Assembly (NCBI RefSeq): GCF_030581075.1 | Contig: NZ_JAUQSW010000010.1 | Span: 166,986 to 230,985 of the forward strand | Direction of reading: 5' to 3' | DNA length: 64,000 bases | Source: Hymenobacter cheonanensis | GTDB taxonomy: Bacteria; Bacteroidota; Bacteroidia; Cytophagales; Hymenobacteraceae | Shown here: piece after piece, positions 51,159 to 58,878 of the stretch | Position numbering within the stretch: the stretch's first letter is position 1 | Layout: each line of letters begins with the position of its first letter | Made by a program: the position numbers and the translations under genes | Notes under the pieces: generated by a model | What the model was told of the DNA's origin: nothing | Database searches by the model: none | What the model saw: only the letters and a program-made list of their open reading frames with translations

Positions 51159-52732
51159 ATAGGAACTCAGTAACGACCCTAACGCGCAACCCCACCCCCG
51201 GCCCCTCCCCTTCGGGAGAGGGGAGCCGGACGATTGAACACGTAAGCCCCGCCGTGGCTCCCCCTCTCCCCAAGGAGAGGGGGCCGGGGGGTGAGGTGCG
51301 CCGCCTGCTGACGCCTGCTTTACTTCTGTTCAGCCTCTCCATCGCCCACGCCCAAACCTCGCGCGACAGCGCCGAGTACACCCTGCGCGTGGCCGCCAAA
51401 AAAACCATCAATAACTCGACCGTTGACGGCAAGGCAGGCTTTTCGGAGTACAACTACTACCCCACCCGCACCATCGCCACGCTGCAAGGCTTCGCGCCGG
51501 CCGAGGTGAAGCTTGATAAGTACGGCGGGCGCTTAGACCGGCGCACCAAGGCCACCGGCTTCTTCCACGTCGAGAAACTAAACGGCCGCTGGTGGGCCGT
51601 GGACCCCGACGGCTACTACTTTCTGCACAACGCCCCCAACGACGTGCAGCCCGGCGGCTCGGCCCGCACCCAGCAGGCCCTGAAGGAAAAGTACGGCGAC
51701 CGCGCCGGCTGGATGGGCGCCACGCGTAAGCTCTTCTTTGCCAATGGCTTCAATGGTGCCGGCGCGTGGTCGGCCACCAAGGATATTCAGGCGGATAATG
51801 CCCGGGCCGACCAGCCGCTGGCCTACACCATCAACCTGGATTTTATGAGCAAGTACGGGGAAAAGCGCGGCGGCACCTACGTGCAGCCCGGCCACAAAGG
51901 CTACCCCAACGACGTGATTTTCGTGTTCGACCCCGGCTTCGAAGAGTTTGCCGAGCAGCACGCCAGGCAGCTAGCCCAGAATAAGAAGGACAAGAACCTG
52001 TTCGGCTATTTCTCGGACAACGAGATGCCGCTGCTGCGCAAAAACCTCGACGGCTACCTCAGGCTGCCCCCTAGCGAGCCCGGCTACGTGGCCGCCAAAA
52101 AGTGGGCCGACGAGCGCGGCATCACCCTCGAAACCATCACCGACCAGAACCGCCAGGATTTTCTGGCGTATGCGGCCGAGCGCTACTTCTCCATTGTGGC
52201 CAAGGCCATGAAAAAGTACGACCCCAACCACCTGTACCTCGGCTGCCGCTTCCACGGCGCCCAGCGCTACTACCCCGAGCTGCTGCGCGTGGCCGGCAAG
52301 TACCTCGATGTGGTGAGCATCAATTACTACAACAACTGGACGCCCGAAAAAACCTGGGTGCGCGACTGGGAGCAGCTTGCCGGCAAGCCCTTCCTCGTGA
52401 CCGAGTGGTACGTGAAGAGCGAGGATGCGCCCGGCCTGGCCAATACCGCCGGCGCCGGCTGGGTCGTGAAAACGCAGGCCGACCGCGGCCTCTTCTACCA
52501 GAATTTTACGCTGGGCCTGCTCGAATCGAAAAATTGCGTGGGCTGGCATTGGTTTAAGTATCAGGATAATGACCCGACGCTCGTGGGCGCCGAGCCCTCG
52601 AACACCAACGCCAACAAGGGCATCGTGGACAACTACCTGAACCCCTACCAGCCACTGCTCGACAAGATGAGGGAGCTGAATTTTCAGATGTATCACCTGG
52701 CCGATTTCTTCGACCAGCGCCCGCCGCAATAA
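51155..52732 (+). CDS. Exported glycoside hydrolase, agarase-like (clan GH-A)
   Basis: From ATG 51155 (overlapping the preceding stop as ATGA) the frame encodes 525 residues. Residues 12-48 are encoded by a 111-bp palindromic repeat, and the signal peptide core (LLTPALLLFSLSIAHAQ) comes only after it. An in-frame GTG at 51296 would give a normal signal peptide. The mature part reads as a TIM-barrel hydrolase resembling beta-agarase-like proteins: GRWWAVDPDGYYFLHNAPND, FGYFSDNEMP with a likely acid/base Glu, and VTEWYVKSEDAPG with a likely nucleophile Glu, then GWHWFKYQDNDP. The exact family (GH50 relatives or similar) and substrate are unsure. Confidence 0.75.
   Translation: MNRNSVTTLTRNPTPGPSPSGEGSRTIEHVSPAVAPPLPKERGPGGEVRRLLTPALLLFSLSIAHAQTSRDSAEYTLRVAAKKTINNSTVDGKAGFSEYNYYPTRTIATLQGFAPAEVKLDKYGGRLDRRTKATGFFHVEKLNGRWWAVDPDGYYFLHNAPNDVQPGGSARTQQALKEKYGDRAGWMGATRKLFFANGFNGAGAWSATKDIQADNARADQPLAYTINLDFMSKYGEKRGGTYVQPGHKGYPNDVIFVFDPGFEEFAEQHARQLAQNKKDKNLFGYFSDNEMPLLRKNLDGYLRLPPSEPGYVAAKKWADERGITLETITDQNRQDFLAYAAERYFSIVAKAMKKYDPNHLYLGCRFHGAQRYYPELLRVAGKYLDVVSINYYNNWTPEKTWVRDWEQLAGKPFLVTEWYVKSEDAPGLANTAGAGWVVKTQADRGLFYQNFTLGLLESKNCVGWHWFKYQDNDPTLVGAEPSNTNANKGIVDNYLNPYQPLLDKMRELNFQMYHLADFFDQRPPQ
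51188..51298. repeat. GC-rich palindromic repeat inserted in frame in a coding region
   Basis: A 111-bp palindrome (37 codons) with arms resembling those at 47385-47556: CCCCACCCCCGGCCCCTCCC on the left, and CTCTCCCC... AGGGGGCCGGGGGGTGAG-like complement on the right. It lies inside the 5' coding part of the agarase-like gene, after codon 11. Removing it joins LTR to RLLTPALLL and restores a normal signal peptide. Confidence 0.85.
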
Positions 52733-53592
52733 TGAAAATGAGCGGGACACTTCTCTTGGCGGGCCTGCTGGCGCTGGCCTCGGCAGCGGGGGCTAGCGCG
52801 CAGATGCCGGCGGGGCAGCCACGGCTGCGAACAGTGGTAGCGCCGCCCGCGCGCAAGGAGAAATTCCACTTGTATCTGCTAGTGGGCCAGTCGAATATGG
52901 CCGGCCGCGGCTACGTCGAGGCCCAGGACACCGTGCCCAGCCGCCACGTGCTGCGCCTGAGCCCGGCCGGGCAGTGGGAAATTGCCAAGGACCCCATTCA
53001 CTTCGACAAGCCGGTGGCGGGCGTGGGGCCGGGGCTAGCCTTCGGCCGGGCAATGGCCGCCGCTGACACCAGCGTGACCATCGGCCTGATTCCGTGCGCG
53101 GTGGGCGGCTCGGGCATTGAGGCCTGGGCGCCCGGCGCCTACTTCGCCGATACCAACGCGCACCCCTACGACGACGCGCTGGCCCGCGCCCGGCTAGCCC
53201 GGCAAGCGGGCACGCTGGCCGGCATTATCTGGCACCAGGGCGAAACCGACAGCAGCCCGGAGAAAAGCCAGGCCTATGGGCCGAAGCTGGCGGCGCTCAT
53301 CGCCCGCTTTCGGGCTGACTTGCAGGCGCCTGCGCTGCCCTTTGTGGCCGGCCAGCTGCCCGCTTTTCAATTTACCAAAACTGCGCCCGACGGCACCACG
53401 CAGCCCAACCCCGGCGCCAGGCGCGTGAACGCCGCCGTGGCCGCGCTGGCCCGCACGGTGCCGCACTACGCCTGCGTATCGGCCGCCGGCACCACCGACC
53501 GCGGCGACCACCTGCACTTCGACGCCCGCTCGGCCCGCCTGCTGGGCCGGCGCTACGCCCGGGCCATGCAGCGGCTGCAACGCCGCCCCTAG
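52732..53592 (+). CDS. Carbohydrate acetylesterase, SASA/sialate-O-acetylesterase type
   Basis: A 286-residue exported SGNH-like esterase with a signal peptide (MKMSGTLLLAGLLALASAAG, then ASAQ). GQSNMAGRG holds the nucleophilic Ser, VGGSGIEAW the oxyanion glycine, IWHQGETDS is the family block III, and RGDHLHFD contains the catalytic Asp-His pair. This is the SASA family that removes acetyl groups from sugars, including xylan side-acetyls. It starts within the stop of the glycosidase (TAATG), so it is coupled to it. Acetylated substrate is therefore likely for the locus. Confidence 0.9.
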   Translation: MKMSGTLLLAGLLALASAAGASAQMPAGQPRLRTVVAPPARKEKFHLYLLVGQSNMAGRGYVEAQDTVPSRHVLRLSPAGQWEIAKDPIHFDKPVAGVGPGLAFGRAMAAADTSVTIGLIPCAVGGSGIEAWAPGAYFADTNAHPYDDALARARLARQAGTLAGIIWHQGETDSSPEKSQAYGPKLAALIARFRADLQAPALPFVAGQLPAFQFTKTAPDGTTQPNPGARRVNAAVAALARTVPHYACVSAAGTTDRGDHLHFDARSARLLGRRYARAMQRLQRRP

Positions 53593-53720
53593 CCACGCCG
53601 GTCCTGCGCAACCAGCCTCATCCGCTTATCCGGCCCGAAGAAGACACCTGGCCGCAAACGCTGGGCAAGCACAAAAATTTATCCACAAATATTTTATAAC
53701 CAGCTTTATACGCCTTGTTC

Positions 53721-54542
53721 ATGCCTGCTTTAAGTCAATTTTCCTTACAGGATAAAGTCGTTGTTATTACCGGGGCTACCGGCGTGCTAGGGGCTTCTAT
53801 GTCGCTGGCCGTGGCCGAGGCGGGCGCCAAAGTGGTGGTGATGGGCCGCGACGCGGGGCGGGCCGAGGCGCGGGCCGCCGCTATTCGGGCGGCGGGTGGC
53901 GAGGCGCTCGTGCTGCTGGCCGACGTGCTCGACCAAGCCCAGCTCGAAGCCGCCCGCGACCAGGTACTCGCTACCTGGGGCCGCATCGACGGGCTAGTAA
54001 ACGCCGCCGGCGGCAACCTGCCCGGCGCCACCGTGAGCCCGAGCCAGGATTTATTTGACCTGCGCATCGCCGACACGCGCCGGGCGGTAGACCTCAACCT
54101 GTTCGGCACCATCATCCCAACCACCGTTTTCGGGCGCGTGATGGCCCAGCAGGGCCGGGGCGCCATCGTCAATATCTCGTCGCTTACGGCGCAGCGGCCC
54201 CTCACGCGGGTGCTCGGCTACACGCTGGCTAAGAGCGCGATAGAGTCCTACACGCAGTGGATGGCCGTGGAGCTGGGCCAGCGCTACGGCGGCCAGATTC
54301 GCATGAATGCCATCGCGCCCGGTGTGTTTCTCACCGAGCAAAACCGCCACCTCATGCTTGAAGCCGACGGCACCCTCTCCGACCGCGCCCGCAGGTTCAT
54401 GGCCAACACGCCCTTCCAGCGCTTTGGCGAGCCCGAGGAGCTGACCGGCACGCTCATCTACCTGCTCAGCGATGCCTCGCGCTTCGTAACCGGCGAAACG
54501 GTGCTGGTCGATGGCGGCTTCAATGCTTACAGCGGCGTGTGA
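53721..54542 (+). CDS. SDR-type D-mannonate oxidoreductase (fructuronate reductase-like)
   Basis: A 273-residue short-chain dehydrogenase starting at ATG 53721; a TTG 6 nt upstream is less likely. It has TGATGVLGASMS, VNAAGGNLPGATV, the catalytic ISS..YTLAKSA (Ser-Tyr-Lys) and the C-terminal VTGETVLVDGGFNAYSGV. In Bacteroidota this SDR group interconverts D-fructuronate and D-mannonate and commonly neighbours uxuA, as here. It would carry glucuronate carbon into the hexuronate pathway in the cytoplasm. The specific reaction is inferred mainly from the neighbour. Confidence 0.85.
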   Translation: MPALSQFSLQDKVVVITGATGVLGASMSLAVAEAGAKVVVMGRDAGRAEARAAAIRAAGGEALVLLADVLDQAQLEAARDQVLATWGRIDGLVNAAGGNLPGATVSPSQDLFDLRIADTRRAVDLNLFGTIIPTTVFGRVMAQQGRGAIVNISSLTAQRPLTRVLGYTLAKSAIESYTQWMAVELGQRYGGQIRMNAIAPGVFLTEQNRHLMLEADGTLSDRARRFMANTPFQRFGEPEELTGTLIYLLSDASRFVTGETVLVDGGFNAYSGV

Positions 54543-54602
54543 GCCTGACTACTTGTTCGTTGAAATAGCGCATAACACACTGGCAACCAAACTATTTTCC
54601 AT

Positions 54603-54680
54603 ACTGAGCCTGCGAAGCATCTTCTCGCCGCCGAACAAGCAGCGCAAACCTGATAAGATGCTTCGCAAGCTCAGCATGAC
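54603..54680. repeat. Palindromic intergenic repeat, REP-like copy 5 (degenerate)
   Basis: CTGAGCCTGCGAAGCATCTT on the left mirrors AAGATGCTTCGCAAGCTCAG on the right, which then continues CATGAC; the left end has lost the matching GTCATG. Loop about 30 nt. It separates the mannonate oxidoreductase and mannonate dehydratase genes. Confidence 0.82.
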
Positions 54681-54704
54681 GGACGTTTTTTTAAATCAAT
54701 AACT

Positions 54705-55871
54705 ATGACCTTTCTCCAAAGCTGGCGCTGGTTTGGCCCCCATGACCCCGTGAGCCTGGCCGACATCCGGCAGGCTGGTGCTACCGACGTGGTATCGGCC
54801 CTGCACCACGTTCCGAACGGCGAGGTGTGGCCGGTGGCCGAAATCCAAGCGCGCCAGACGCTCATTGCCGGGGCCGGCCTCACGTGGAGCGTGGTGGAAA
54901 GCGTGCCCGTGCACGAAAATATCAAGACCCGCACCGGCGATTTTCAACGCTATATCAGTAATTATCAGCAGTCTGTCCGCAACCTGGCGGCGTGCGGCAT
55001 TTTCACGGTTACGTATAATTTCATGCCCGTGCTCGACTGGACGCGCACCGACCTGGCCTTTCCGGTGGCCGACGGCTCGCGGGCGCTGCGCTTCGAGCGG
55101 GCGGCGTTCGTGGCCTTCGATGCGCTGCTGCTGCGGCGCCCCGACGCGGCGCACGCCTACACGCCCGAGGAGCTGGCCCGCGCCGAAAAGCGCCTCGCCC
55201 AAATGAGCGAGGCGCAGCGCGAGCAGCTCCAGCGCAACATTATTGCGGGGCTGCCGGGCAGCGAGGAGAGCTTTACGCTAGCCCAATTTCAGCAGGCACT
55301 GGATGCGTATGCGGGCATCGATGCCGAAAAGCTGCGCCAGCACCTCATCTGGTTTTTGCAGGAAATTGTGCCGGTGTGCGAGGAAGTGGGCGTGAACCTG
55401 GCCCTTCATCCCGACGACCCGCCCTACCCCATTCTGGGCCTGCCGCGCGTGGTAAGCACCGCCGCCGACGTGGCGGCGCTGGCCCAGGCGGTGCCCTCGC
55501 CGCGCAATGGGCTGTGCTTTTGCACCGGCTCCTTCGGGGTGCGGGCCGACAACGACCTGCCGGCCCTGGTGCGCCAGTTTGCCGAGCGCATTCACTTCGT
55601 CCATTTGCGCAGCACGCAGCGCGATGCCGAGGGCAACTTCTACGAAGCCAACCACCTGGAAGGCGACGTGGACATGCCCGCCGTAATGCACGCGCTTATC
55701 GGGGTAATGCGCCAGCGCCAGGTGCGCCTGCCCATGCGCCCCGACCACGGCCACCAGATGCTCGACGACCTGCACAAAAAAACCAATCCCGGCTACTCGG
55801 CCATCGGCCGCCTGCGGGGCCTGGCCGAGCTGCGCGGCCTGGAGCTGGGCCTCACCGCCCGCCTGGCCTAA
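54705..55871 (+). CDS. uxuA: Mannonate dehydratase
   Basis: A 388-residue enzyme starting MTFLQSWRWFGPHDPVSLAD and matching UxuA throughout: ALHHVPNGEVWPVAEI, VHENIKTRTGDFQRYI, YNFMPVLDWTRTDL, ALHPDDPPYPILGLPRVVST, HFVHLRSTQRDAEGNFYEAN and MRPDHGHQMLDDL. It dehydrates D-mannonate to 2-keto-3-deoxygluconate using Fe2+/Mn2+ bound by conserved His, Cys and Asp residues. With the preceding oxidoreductase it forms two steps of glucuronate breakdown; the isomerase UxaC, KDG kinase and aldolase are not in the window. A large hairpin and T-run follow. Confidence 0.95.
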   Translation: MTFLQSWRWFGPHDPVSLADIRQAGATDVVSALHHVPNGEVWPVAEIQARQTLIAGAGLTWSVVESVPVHENIKTRTGDFQRYISNYQQSVRNLAACGIFTVTYNFMPVLDWTRTDLAFPVADGSRALRFERAAFVAFDALLLRRPDAAHAYTPEELARAEKRLAQMSEAQREQLQRNIIAGLPGSEESFTLAQFQQALDAYAGIDAEKLRQHLIWFLQEIVPVCEEVGVNLALHPDDPPYPILGLPRVVSTAADVAALAQAVPSPRNGLCFCTGSFGVRADNDLPALVRQFAERIHFVHLRSTQRDAEGNFYEANHLEGDVDMPAVMHALIGVMRQRQVRLPMRPDHGHQMLDDLHKKTNPGYSAIGRLRGLAELRGLELGLTARLA

Positions 55872-55898
55872 GCCCCGGGCCGGGCGCCAGCCCGGGGC
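55872..55898. other. Short GC-only hairpin after mannonate dehydratase
   Basis: GCCCCGGGC pairs with GCCCGGGGC around a short loop directly after the uxuA stop. With the next hairpin it probably helps end the transcript. Confidence 0.55.
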
Positions 55899-55915
55899 GC
55901 AGCGGCGGGCTAGCT

Positions 55916-55981
55916 TGCCCCGGCCCCGAACCGGGCCTAGCCAAAGCCGGCCTTGGCCTGGCCCGGTTCGGGGCCGGGGCA
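55916..55981. terminator. Large hairpin terminator between convergent genes
   Basis: Perfect 21-bp arms at 55916-55936 and 55961-55981 (TGCCCCGGCCCCGAACCGGG) with a further inner stem are followed on the + strand by a T-rich run. It ends 1 bp from the stop of the convergent 278-residue gene and can end the glycan-locus transcript. Confidence 0.82.
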
Positions 55982-55982
55982 C

Positions 55983-56819
55983 TTATTTTTTCTCAATCAG
56001 CATTACGATGGTGCTGCACAGCTGCTTCTGGTAATCAATCATCAGCTTCAGGTCCGGCGAGTCGGTGGCGAGCTGCAAGTAGGCCGCCAGCCGGTCGCAT
56101 TTTTCCGGCGAAAAAATATCGAGCTTATCGAGCAGGTCGATATCGGCCTTAAACCTGGCAGCCTCGGCGTCGGTGAGATATTTTTTTAATTTCAGCCGCT
56201 CAATCAGGGCCAGATGCACTTCCTTGGACAAGGACAGCAGGTTGTCTCTGGTCAACGTGTAGCACACGGTCGTTACCACCGGCACGCCGCTCACCATCGA
56301 GAGGCAAAAGGCCACGTTGGTGCCCGCCGCCACGGCGTTGTTGCGCAAAAAATTGTTGGCGGCGCTCTGAAGCGGCACCTGCCACTCGGTGCGTGGGCTA
56401 GCCTTCAGGTAAGCCTCCAGCTGCGTAAATAGCCTGGCGTACGTGGTTTTGGCGGCCACGTTTACCGGCCCTTGCAGCACAAAGCCATCGCGGCGGGCCG
56501 GGTCGGCGACGAGCAGCAGGCTGCTCACCCGCTGCTTGTCGCTAAACGTGCAGTCGATGCGGTAAAAGCCCGCCTTGGCGGGCCGGCCCAGCACCACATC
56601 GCCCTGGTTGCGGGGCTCGCTCGCCTGGCTGAAGTCGTTGGCGATAAGCACCGGGCTGCTGCCTATTATCGTGGCCTGCACGGTTTCGCCCGCTACGTAG
56701 CTCGGCTTGGTAAACTTCACAATCTGCGCCGCGCCAACCTGGCTGGCTAACAGGCTGGCAACCAACACAAGCCCTTGCAAGTGGGCTAGCCGCAAGCGGC
56801 AGCAAACAAAGCGTTTCAT
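55983..56819 (-). CDS. Exported protein of unknown function
   Basis: A 278-residue protein with a signal peptide (LVLVASLLASQVGAAQ, cleavage near residue 31). The first 110 mature residues look like a beta-sandwich (KFTKPSYVAGETVQATIIGS, GFYRIDCTFSDKQR, SSLLLVADPAR). The C-terminal half is helical and Leu/Lys-rich (LSLSKEVHLALIERLKLKKY, ADIDLLDKLDIF). No known domain is recognised. It lies 57 nt after the 665-residue gene, with a terminator between, so it may be partly independent. The group as a whole is discussed among the findings. Confidence 0.7.
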   Translation of the reverse strand: MKRFVCCRLRLAHLQGLVLVASLLASQVGAAQIVKFTKPSYVAGETVQATIIGSSPVLIANDFSQASEPRNQGDVVLGRPAKAGFYRIDCTFSDKQRVSSLLLVADPARRDGFVLQGPVNVAAKTTYARLFTQLEAYLKASPRTEWQVPLQSAANNFLRNNAVAAGTNVAFCLSMVSGVPVVTTVCYTLTRDNLLSLSKEVHLALIERLKLKKYLTDAEAARFKADIDLLDKLDIFSPEKCDRLAAYLQLATDSPDLKLMIDYQKQLCSTIVMLIEKK

Positions 56820-56850
56820 GGGGGAAAGAAGTTAAGAGGTGGTGAAAATG

Positions 56851-56876
56851 AAAAAGCCCTGCCCGGCGCACCGGGC
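56851..56876 (-). terminator. Terminator after the 665-residue gene
   Basis: On the minus strand GCCCGG and CCGGGC pair over a four-base loop, then AGGGCTTTTT follows. It starts immediately after the stop at 56877 and may limit expression of the 278-residue gene. Confidence 0.65.
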
Positions 56877-58874
56877 TCAGTACAGGGGCCACTTAAGCAG
56901 CAGGGCGGGCTGCCCGGCGGGCTGGCCACAGGCGCCGGCCAGCGGCTCGGGGCTGGCGGCCACGAGGTAGAGCCAGCCGTTGGCCAGGGCCATCCCTTCG
57001 ATAGCCGTGTGGTAGCAGGCCGCGTAGGCGTTGATAAGCTTGCTCAGATTGACCAGCGTTTCAGGCTTTTGTGCCGGCACGAAGTGGTTGTCCTTATCCA
57101 GGCCGATGGCTTCTACCACGTAGCTGTTATCCGGGCCGGGCCGGCTGCTGTAGGTCGATTTGAAGGCCAGCAGGCGCCGGTAGCGCTCATCATACACCAG
57201 GTCGGTGTAGCGCCAGCCCGCGCCCGCCACCGAGGGCGGAAAATCAAGGCGCAGCTCTTCTTCAAAAGTCAGGCTGGTGGGGAGGCTGTCGGCGTTGACC
57301 CCTACTTTAAAGCGGCGCAGCAGCCCGTAGGCACTGCCGGGCTGGTTTTTCAGCAGGAAGCAGTGCCCTAGCCGGGCATCGGCCGCAATGCCTTCATTGG
57401 CCGCATTGCCTACATCGGCGCCAGGCATTCCCGCGCCCGGCAGCGCCCGGAGCGGGTTGGCAGTAGCGGCGGCAGGGGCAGTACGCAGGTCGCACACCAG
57501 TACCCGGCCGCCCAGCTTATCGCTGAGCAGCAATGCCTTGGCTTTGCGCTTGCTTTGCCACAGGGCAGCGCCCCCAAGCTGGCGCCGGGCGGGCCCGCCC
57601 GGCTCGGTAAGCGCGGCCTGGGCGCGGAGGGTTTCGCGCCGGGTATCGAGGGTAAATAGTAAGTCGCACGTTTCCGCCAGCAGGTACAGCCGGGCCGAGT
57701 CGGGCAGCGCGGCCAGGGCCGTCAGGCGGTTGGCCTGCCCTAGCATACGCTGCGTACTGGCGTTGTAGAGCACCCCGGCGCCGGCGCCGGGCCGGGCCGT
57801 GCGCAGCCGAAACACCAGCTTGAGCTGGCGAAACTGCCGCCGCGCGGGCAGCAGCTCAAAAGCCGGGGCGGCGGCCAGCTCCTCTACGCCCCGCTGGGCC
57901 AGCTCCCCACGCATAAAGCCCGCATCCTGCACCACCGACGGCCCGGCAAACTTGGGGCCGGGGGCTACCGCCGGCCCGGCGGGGCCAGCCCACAGCATAC
58001 TGCACAAGGTTTGTGCGCAGGAGTCGATTTGTGAGTCGGCCAGCAGGGGCACCGCCCGGCCCCTCCCATTCCGGAGGAGGGAGAACGTGGTGTCGCTCAG
58101 CAAACCCAGCAGGCCGGGCAGCAGCTTAGTGGCCAGGCTGCGGGCTAGCCGCCGGCCGGCGTAGGTGGTAGCGCGGCGGCACGTATCCAGGCTGGCCAGG
58201 CCGTCATCCAGCACCAGCAGGGCCAGGGGGTTGTCGGTGCCCAGCACCAGGGCAAAATCGTAGCCGGCGCCGCACGGCCGGGGGCAGGCGGCCAGCTCCG
58301 GGGGCAGCGCCTCGGCCAGCACGGCCACCCAGTTTTTCCGCAGCTGGTCGTTCCAGGCTTTGCGCAGCGTGTCGAGGCGGGCGTGGCGCAAGGCACTGTC
58401 CAGCAGCGTATAGGTGCGGGCCAGCGGGCGGGCGGCGGCAGCGCTGGCGGGCCGCAGGGCCGATGGCACCGGGGTGGCCGGGGCCTGGGCGCTGTACGCA
58501 TAGTAGCTGCGCAGGGTAGCTTCGGCGGGCTGAGACAGCCGCACTTGGTACAGGCCCGGCGCCTCAAACTCGCCCAGGTCGCAGCGCCGGCTCACCTGCC
58601 CTGCCAACGGGATGGCGTTGGGCCGGCGCAACCGGCTGCCGCGCCTGGCCGGCCGCACCTGCTCGCCATACTCAACCGGGCTATAGTATTTTGTGCCGGG
58701 CAGCAGGTCGTTTTGCACCTCCAGCATACTGCCCACCGGCCGCAGAGAGTCGAGGTTGAGCAGCAGCTTATCGTGGGCGTAGCACACGGCGCCGCCCCGG
58801 CTCACGACCAGGGTTTGCGCGGCGCACCGGCCGGCCGGCAGGGCTGCCAGCAGCAGCAGAAACAGGTAGCGCAT
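56877..58874 (-). CDS. Large exported protein of unknown function
   Basis: A 665-residue protein with a signal peptide (MRYLFLLLLAALPAGRCAAQ). The mature sequence mixes beta-rich parts with helical ones and has several Cys pairs (ACPRPCGAGYD, ETCDLLF). The C-terminal half (about 330-660) has repeating segments such as LFTLDTRRETLRAQA, ALLLSDKLGGRVLVCDLRT, RRLLAFKSTYSSRPGPDN and EGMALANGWLYLVAA, which resemble blades of a beta-propeller; that fold is a guess. No catalytic motif is recognised. It starts 4 nt after the stop of the 1622-residue gene, so cotranscription is near certain. Confidence 0.75.
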   Translation of the reverse strand: MRYLFLLLLAALPAGRCAAQTLVVSRGGAVCYAHDKLLLNLDSLRPVGSMLEVQNDLLPGTKYYSPVEYGEQVRPARRGSRLRRPNAIPLAGQVSRRCDLGEFEAPGLYQVRLSQPAEATLRSYYAYSAQAPATPVPSALRPASAAAARPLARTYTLLDSALRHARLDTLRKAWNDQLRKNWVAVLAEALPPELAACPRPCGAGYDFALVLGTDNPLALLVLDDGLASLDTCRRATTYAGRRLARSLATKLLPGLLGLLSDTTFSLLRNGRGRAVPLLADSQIDSCAQTLCSMLWAGPAGPAVAPGPKFAGPSVVQDAGFMRGELAQRGVEELAAAPAFELLPARRQFRQLKLVFRLRTARPGAGAGVLYNASTQRMLGQANRLTALAALPDSARLYLLAETCDLLFTLDTRRETLRAQAALTEPGGPARRQLGGAALWQSKRKAKALLLSDKLGGRVLVCDLRTAPAAATANPLRALPGAGMPGADVGNAANEGIAADARLGHCFLLKNQPGSAYGLLRRFKVGVNADSLPTSLTFEEELRLDFPPSVAGAGWRYTDLVYDERYRRLLAFKSTYSSRPGPDNSYVVEAIGLDKDNHFVPAQKPETLVNLSKLINAYAACYHTAIEGMALANGWLYLVAASPEPLAGACGQPAGQPALLLKWPLY

Positions 58875-58878
58875 GGCC

